Part shown: positions 14,024 through 16,874 of the stretch, piece after piece
How positions within the stretch are numbered: the first letter of the stretch is position 1
Layout of the letters: the number at the start of each line of letters is the position of its first letter
Source: Gaiellasilicea sp035556515
Lineage (GTDB): Bacteria; Actinomycetota; Thermoleophilia; Gaiellales; Gaiellaceae
DNA: 16,874 bases
Direction of reading: 5' to 3'
NCBI GenBank assembly: GCA_035556515.1
Contig: DATMEO010000116.1
Location: forward strand, 1-16,874
Translations under genes and position numbers: made by a program
Notes under the pieces: model-generated
The model's database searches: none
What the model saw: the letters and a program-made list of their open reading frames with translations, nothing else
Told to the model about the DNA's origin: nothing

Positions 14024-15394
14024 GTGGAGCACCAAATCGAGCTGACTGCAGGGAACCTGTGGGAAGAGGTGTCGAGTCGGCTCAAGGGGGCGCTCAACGA
14101 GGCGACGTTCGAGAGCTGGTTCGGCAGCGCGGAGGGAATCGCGCTCACCGACGACGCCTTCACCCTCTCCGTCCCGAACGACTTCACCCGGGAGTGGATC
14201 GAGGGCCACTTCCTCGGTCTGATCCGGGCCGCCGTCAAGGACGCGACCGGTCACGAGCGCCGGATCCACCTGAGCGTCCGCGACGAGGCCGCCGCCGAGC
14301 AGGGCCCGGACGGTCTTGCGCTCGAGCAGCCCGTCCGGCTGCGCGCGCCCGAGCCGGCCGCAAGCGGCTCGATGAGCCTCAAGTACACCTTCGACCTGTT
14401 CGTGATCGGCTCCTCGAACCGGTTCGCCCACGCCGCCGCGCTCGCGGTCGCGGAGGCGCCGGCCCAGGCCTACAACCCGCTCTTCATCTATGGCGGCACC
14501 GGCCTCGGCAAGACGCACCTGCTGCAGGCGGTCGGCCAGTACGTCGGCGAGCACGGCAACGGGCTGACCGCGCGCTACGTCACCAGCGAGACATTCATGA
14601 ACGACTTCATCAACTCGCTCCGCGACAAGCGGATCGAGGGCTTCAAGCAGCGCTACCGCACCTACGACGTCCTCCTCGTCGACGACGTCCAGTTCTTCGA
14701 GGGCAAGGAGCGGATCCAGGAGGAGTTCTTCCATACCTTCAACTCGCTCTACGAGGCCGGCCGGCAGATCGTGATCTCGTCCGACCGGCCGCCGAAGGAG
14801 ATCGCGACCCTGGAAGAGCGCCTGCGCTCGCGCTTCGAGTGGGGGCTGATCACGGACATCCAGCCGCCGGATCTCGAGACGCGGATCGCGATCCTGCGCA
14901 AGAAGGAGAAGACGGACCGGATCCACGTGCCCGACCCGGACGTGCTCACCTACGTCGCCGAGCGGGTGACGACCAACATTCGCGAGCTCGAGGGCGCGCT
15001 CACGCGCGTCGTCGCCTTCTCCTCGCTCACCGGCCGGCCGATGACGGTCGAGCTCGCCGAGGACGTCCTCAAGGACGTCTTCCCGCAGGGACAGTCCGTC
15101 GAGATCTCGATCCGCCGGATCCAGGAGACCGTCTCCGAACGGTTCGGTATGACCGTAAACGAGCTCTGCAGCGCCAAGCGATCGCAATCGATCGCCTATC
15201 CGCGCCAGGTCGCGATGTACCTCTCGCGCGCGCTGACCGACTCGTCGCTGCCGAAGATCGGCAAGGAGTTCGGCGGCCGCGACCACACCACGGTGATGCA
15301 CGCGAACGCGAAGATCGAAGGGATGATTCGCGAGGACCGCACTGTGTACAACCTTGTGCAGGAACTGACGGCACGGATCAAACAAGCCGGGTGA
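14024..15394 (+). CDS. dnaA: Chromosomal replication initiator DnaA
   Basis: This 456-residue protein binds DnaA boxes at oriC, oligomerises with ATP and opens the duplex. Domain I covers about 1-85 (NLWEEVSSRL...FESWFGS), followed by a short domain II linker (about 86-115). The AAA+ domain III starts at YTFDLFVIGSSNRFAHAAA; Walker A is GGTGLGKTH (157-165) and Walker B LLVDDVQF (217-224), and ERLRSRFEWGL (265-275) follows. Domain IV ends in the DnaA signature FGGRDHTTVMHA (416-427), the DNA-contacting helix. The GTG at 14024 is preceded by AAGGAG with an 11-base spacer. An upstream ATG at 14002 is followed at once by TGA. Nearby DnaA boxes suggest autoregulation. Confidence 0.98.
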   Translation: MEHQIELTAGNLWEEVSSRLKGALNEATFESWFGSAEGIALTDDAFTLSVPNDFTREWIEGHFLGLIRAAVKDATGHERRIHLSVRDEAAAEQGPDGLALEQPVRLRAPEPAASGSMSLKYTFDLFVIGSSNRFAHAAALAVAEAPAQAYNPLFIYGGTGLGKTHLLQAVGQYVGEHGNGLTARYVTSETFMNDFINSLRDKRIEGFKQRYRTYDVLLVDDVQFFEGKERIQEEFFHTFNSLYEAGRQIVISSDRPPKEIATLEERLRSRFEWGLITDIQPPDLETRIAILRKKEKTDRIHVPDPDVLTYVAERVTTNIRELEGALTRVVAFSSLTGRPMTVELAEDVLKDVFPQGQSVEISIRRIQETVSERFGMTVNELCSAKRSQSIAYPRQVAMYLSRALTDSSLPKIGKEFGGRDHTTVMHANAKIEGMIREDRTVYNLVQELTARIKQAG

Positions 15395-15552
15395 TTTCTG
15401 TGGGAACCTGCCGAAACACGATCCACCCTGTTGATACCCGCGTTTTCTCCACGGGTTTCCTCCACTGGGCAATCCCGCTTGGGGAGCCGTTTCGCTCCGT
15501 CTTCCCCCTCGTCCACACTCCCTACGACTTCTACGAGAGGATTTAAAGAACT
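15395..15552. other. dnaA-dnaN intergenic region
   Basis: This 158-base gap has no coding signal. It contains degenerate DnaA-box-like pieces (CTGTGGGAA near 15399, TTTTCTCCAC near 15444, TTTCCTCCAC near 15457) but no consensus box. A small hairpin GGAGC-CGTTTC-GCTCC lies near 15482-15499. The right end holds GAGAGGA (15535-15541) followed by an A/T-rich TTTAAAGAA just before an ATG. It may carry the dnaN promoter or auxiliary origin sites. Confidence 0.5.
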
Positions 15553-16755
15553 ATGGAGACAGAGACGGCGGGACCCGGCCTCCGCGACGATGTGGCCGGA
15601 GATGAGACGATGGCGGGGATGGCGACCGGCACTGGAACTGGCACAGGGATGAAGATCAGCGTCGCCCGCGACGAGCTCGTCGCCAAGCTGGGCGTCGTCT
15701 CGCGCGCCGTCTCGACCCGCGGCACCGTCCAGGTGCTCTCCGGAATCCTGCTCCGCGCCGACGGCGAGACGCTGACGCTTGCCGCCACCGACATGGAGCT
15801 GTCGCTGCGGACGACGCTCGAGGCGCAGGTCGAGGGAGACGGCGCCGTCGTCATCCCCGGCAAGCCGCTCGTCGAGCTCGCGCGCCTGCTCCCCGAGAGC
15901 GACGTCACGATCGAGTACCGGCCCGAGGAGGGGACGGTGCAGATCGTCTCCGGTTCCTACAACTCGCGCCTGCACGTCTTCAACGCCGAGGACTTCCCGC
16001 GCCTGCCGGCCGTCGACGCGCAGCTGCACTCGATCGACCGCGAGGCGCTGCTCGAGACCGTCGATCGTGTCGCTCGCTCCGCCTCCCGCGACGAGTCGCG
16101 CCCGGTGCTGACCGGGATCCTCGTCCGCTTCGAGGCCGGGAAGCTCGTCATGGTCGCGACCGACTCGTACCGGCTCTCGGTCAAGGAGACGGAGCTCGGC
16201 GAGGCCGCTCCCGAGCTCGAGGCGATCATTCCCGCGCGCGCGCTCACGGAGCTGTCGCGGCTCGCGACCGGCGACACCGTCGAGCTCGGCGTCCACGAGA
16301 ACCACGTCGTCTTCGGGACCGGTGCGAGCGACGCCGCCGACGCCTGGCTGACGACCCGCCGCATCGACGGCCAATTCCCGAATTACCGCCAGCTGCTGCC
16401 GGAGACGTTCGAGGTCGAGCTGACGCTGCCGAAGTCCGAGCTCGCCGACGTCGTCCGCCGTGCGTCCGTGCTCGCGCTGCGCAACTCGCCGCTGCGGCTG
16501 CGCCTGGCCGAAGGAGAGCTGACCGTCTCCGCCCAGACCCAGGACGTCGGTGAGACCCAGGAGACGATGCCGGCCGCCTACACGGGCGAGGAGTTCGTGA
16601 TCGGCTTCAACGCCGAGTTCCTCCGCGACGGCGTCGATTCGATCGTCGGCGACGACGTGCACCTGAAACTGATCAACCCGCTCCGGCCCGCGATCCTCGA
16701 GGATGCGGCCGGCGACTTCACCTACCTGATCATGCCGATCAGGCTGGCGGGGTAG
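15553..16755 (+). CDS. dnaN: DNA polymerase III sliding clamp (beta subunit), with possible N-terminal extension
   Basis: This is the ring-shaped clamp that tethers the replicative polymerase to DNA. The clamp fold begins at MKISVARDELVAKLGVVSRAV and continues with VLSGILL, ATDMELSL, RPVLTGILVRF, ATDSYRLSVKE and DGQFPNYRQLLP. It ends PAILEDAAGDFTYLIMPIRL, the usual clamp C-terminus. Three clamp subdomains of about 120 residues are evident. The start is ambiguous. ATG 15553 has GAGAGGA 11 bases upstream but adds 32 residues ending in an alternating Gly-Thr run, with looser third-position GC. ATG 15649 gives the standard 368-residue clamp but has no ribosome site. I list the longer form because of the ribosome site; family comparison favours the shorter. 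The stop is followed directly by ATG (TAGATG). Confidence 0.96.
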   Translation: METETAGPGLRDDVAGDETMAGMATGTGTGTGMKISVARDELVAKLGVVSRAVSTRGTVQVLSGILLRADGETLTLAATDMELSLRTTLEAQVEGDGAVVIPGKPLVELARLLPESDVTIEYRPEEGTVQIVSGSYNSRLHVFNAEDFPRLPAVDAQLHSIDREALLETVDRVARSASRDESRPVLTGILVRFEAGKLVMVATDSYRLSVKETELGEAAPELEAIIPARALTELSRLATGDTVELGVHENHVVFGTGASDAADAWLTTRRIDGQFPNYRQLLPETFEVELTLPKSELADVVRRASVLALRNSPLRLRLAEGELTVSAQTQDVGETQETMPAAYTGEEFVIGFNAEFLRDGVDSIVGDDVHLKLINPLRPAILEDAAGDFTYLIMPIRLAG

Positions 16756-16779
16756 ATGGTCAGAGAAACCCGAGCCTGA
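16756..16779 (+). other. Seven-codon leader ORF between dnaN and recF
   Basis: ATG follows the dnaN TAG directly and opens a frame reading MVRETRA then TGA. That TGA overlaps the CTG from which recF appears to begin (CTGA). It could couple dnaN to recF translation, or be the detached 5' end of recF after a one-base deletion. Confidence 0.3.
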
Positions 16780-16874
16780 TCGTCCGGAACGTCACGCTCC
16801 GCAACTTCCGTTCCTACGAGCGACTGGAGCTCGCGCTCGAGCCGGGGCTCGTGCTCGTGACGGGCGCGAACGGG
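16776..16874 (+). CDS. recF: DNA repair/recombination protein RecF, 3'-truncated by the window
   Basis: Only 33 codons are present. The frame reads LIVRNVTLRNFRSYERLELA and continues to GLVLVTGANG, which is the RecF N-terminus leading into the Walker A loop (GxNGxGKT) cut off by the window end. RecF is an SMC-like ATPase that loads RecA at gaps, and it normally follows dnaN. No ATG, GTG or TTG exists in this frame after the dnaN stop, so the apparent start is CTG at 16776; a one-base deletion joining the upstream ATG 16756 is the alternative. Confidence 0.88.
   Translation, partial: MIVRNVTLRNFRSYERLELALEPGLVLVTGANG

Noticed and set aside
13937..15472. Long minus-strand open frame antisense to dnaA
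   Set aside because: It mirrors the GC-rich codons of dnaA and has no recognisable domain; dnaA is certain.

Overview
The window is a GC-rich chromosomal segment spanning the replication origin of an actinobacterial-type genome. On the minus strand, reading leftwards from the origin, lie rpmH-rnpA-yidD-yidC-jag-rsmG and then parA-parB. On the plus strand, reading rightwards, lie dnaA-dnaN-recF. The GC-rich coding, frequent GTG/TTG starts, short YidC and MptB-like mannosyltransferase suggest a deep-branching high-GC actinobacterium, possibly Thermoleophilia (Gaiellales/Solirubrobacterales). That placement is recognition, not a database result.

Layout, left half: a 5'-truncated DUF2079 membrane protein (+) faces an operon-like minus set of a MscS-type channel, a class A penicillin-binding protein and an MptB/GT87-like mannosyltransferase. 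A plus-strand run follows: a CPBP intramembrane protease, an exported PKD/L,D-transpeptidase and a chorismate mutase. It converges on a minus-strand pair, a 60-aa small protein and a bifunctional nuclease (DUF151). An 82-aa unknown protein (+), a strong hairpin and tRNA-Ile(GAT) (-) come next.

Layout, right half: parB and parA overlap. A divergent DUF6886-like gene separates parA from rsmG, which are adjacent in many bacteria. The rsmG-jag-yidC-yidD-rnpA-rpmH block is tightly packed, with GTGA/GTGA/ATGA stop-start overlaps at three junctions. The rpmH-dnaA gap holds DnaA boxes, an AT-rich stretch and promoter-like elements facing both ways. dnaA and dnaN follow, and recF is cut by the window end.

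The genes cover replication initiation and segregation (DnaA, DnaN, RecF, ParAB), RNA processing and ribosome functions (RnpA, L34, RsmG, KhpB/Jag), membrane insertion (YidC/YidD) and envelope building (PBP, L,D-transpeptidase, mannosyltransferase). I found no convincing new multi-gene system. The most interesting signals are small: a palindromic 19-base motif present twice around rsmG, four genes with a -10 box 6-7 bases before the start codon (leaderless geometry), and three genes whose best family start is a CTG codon.
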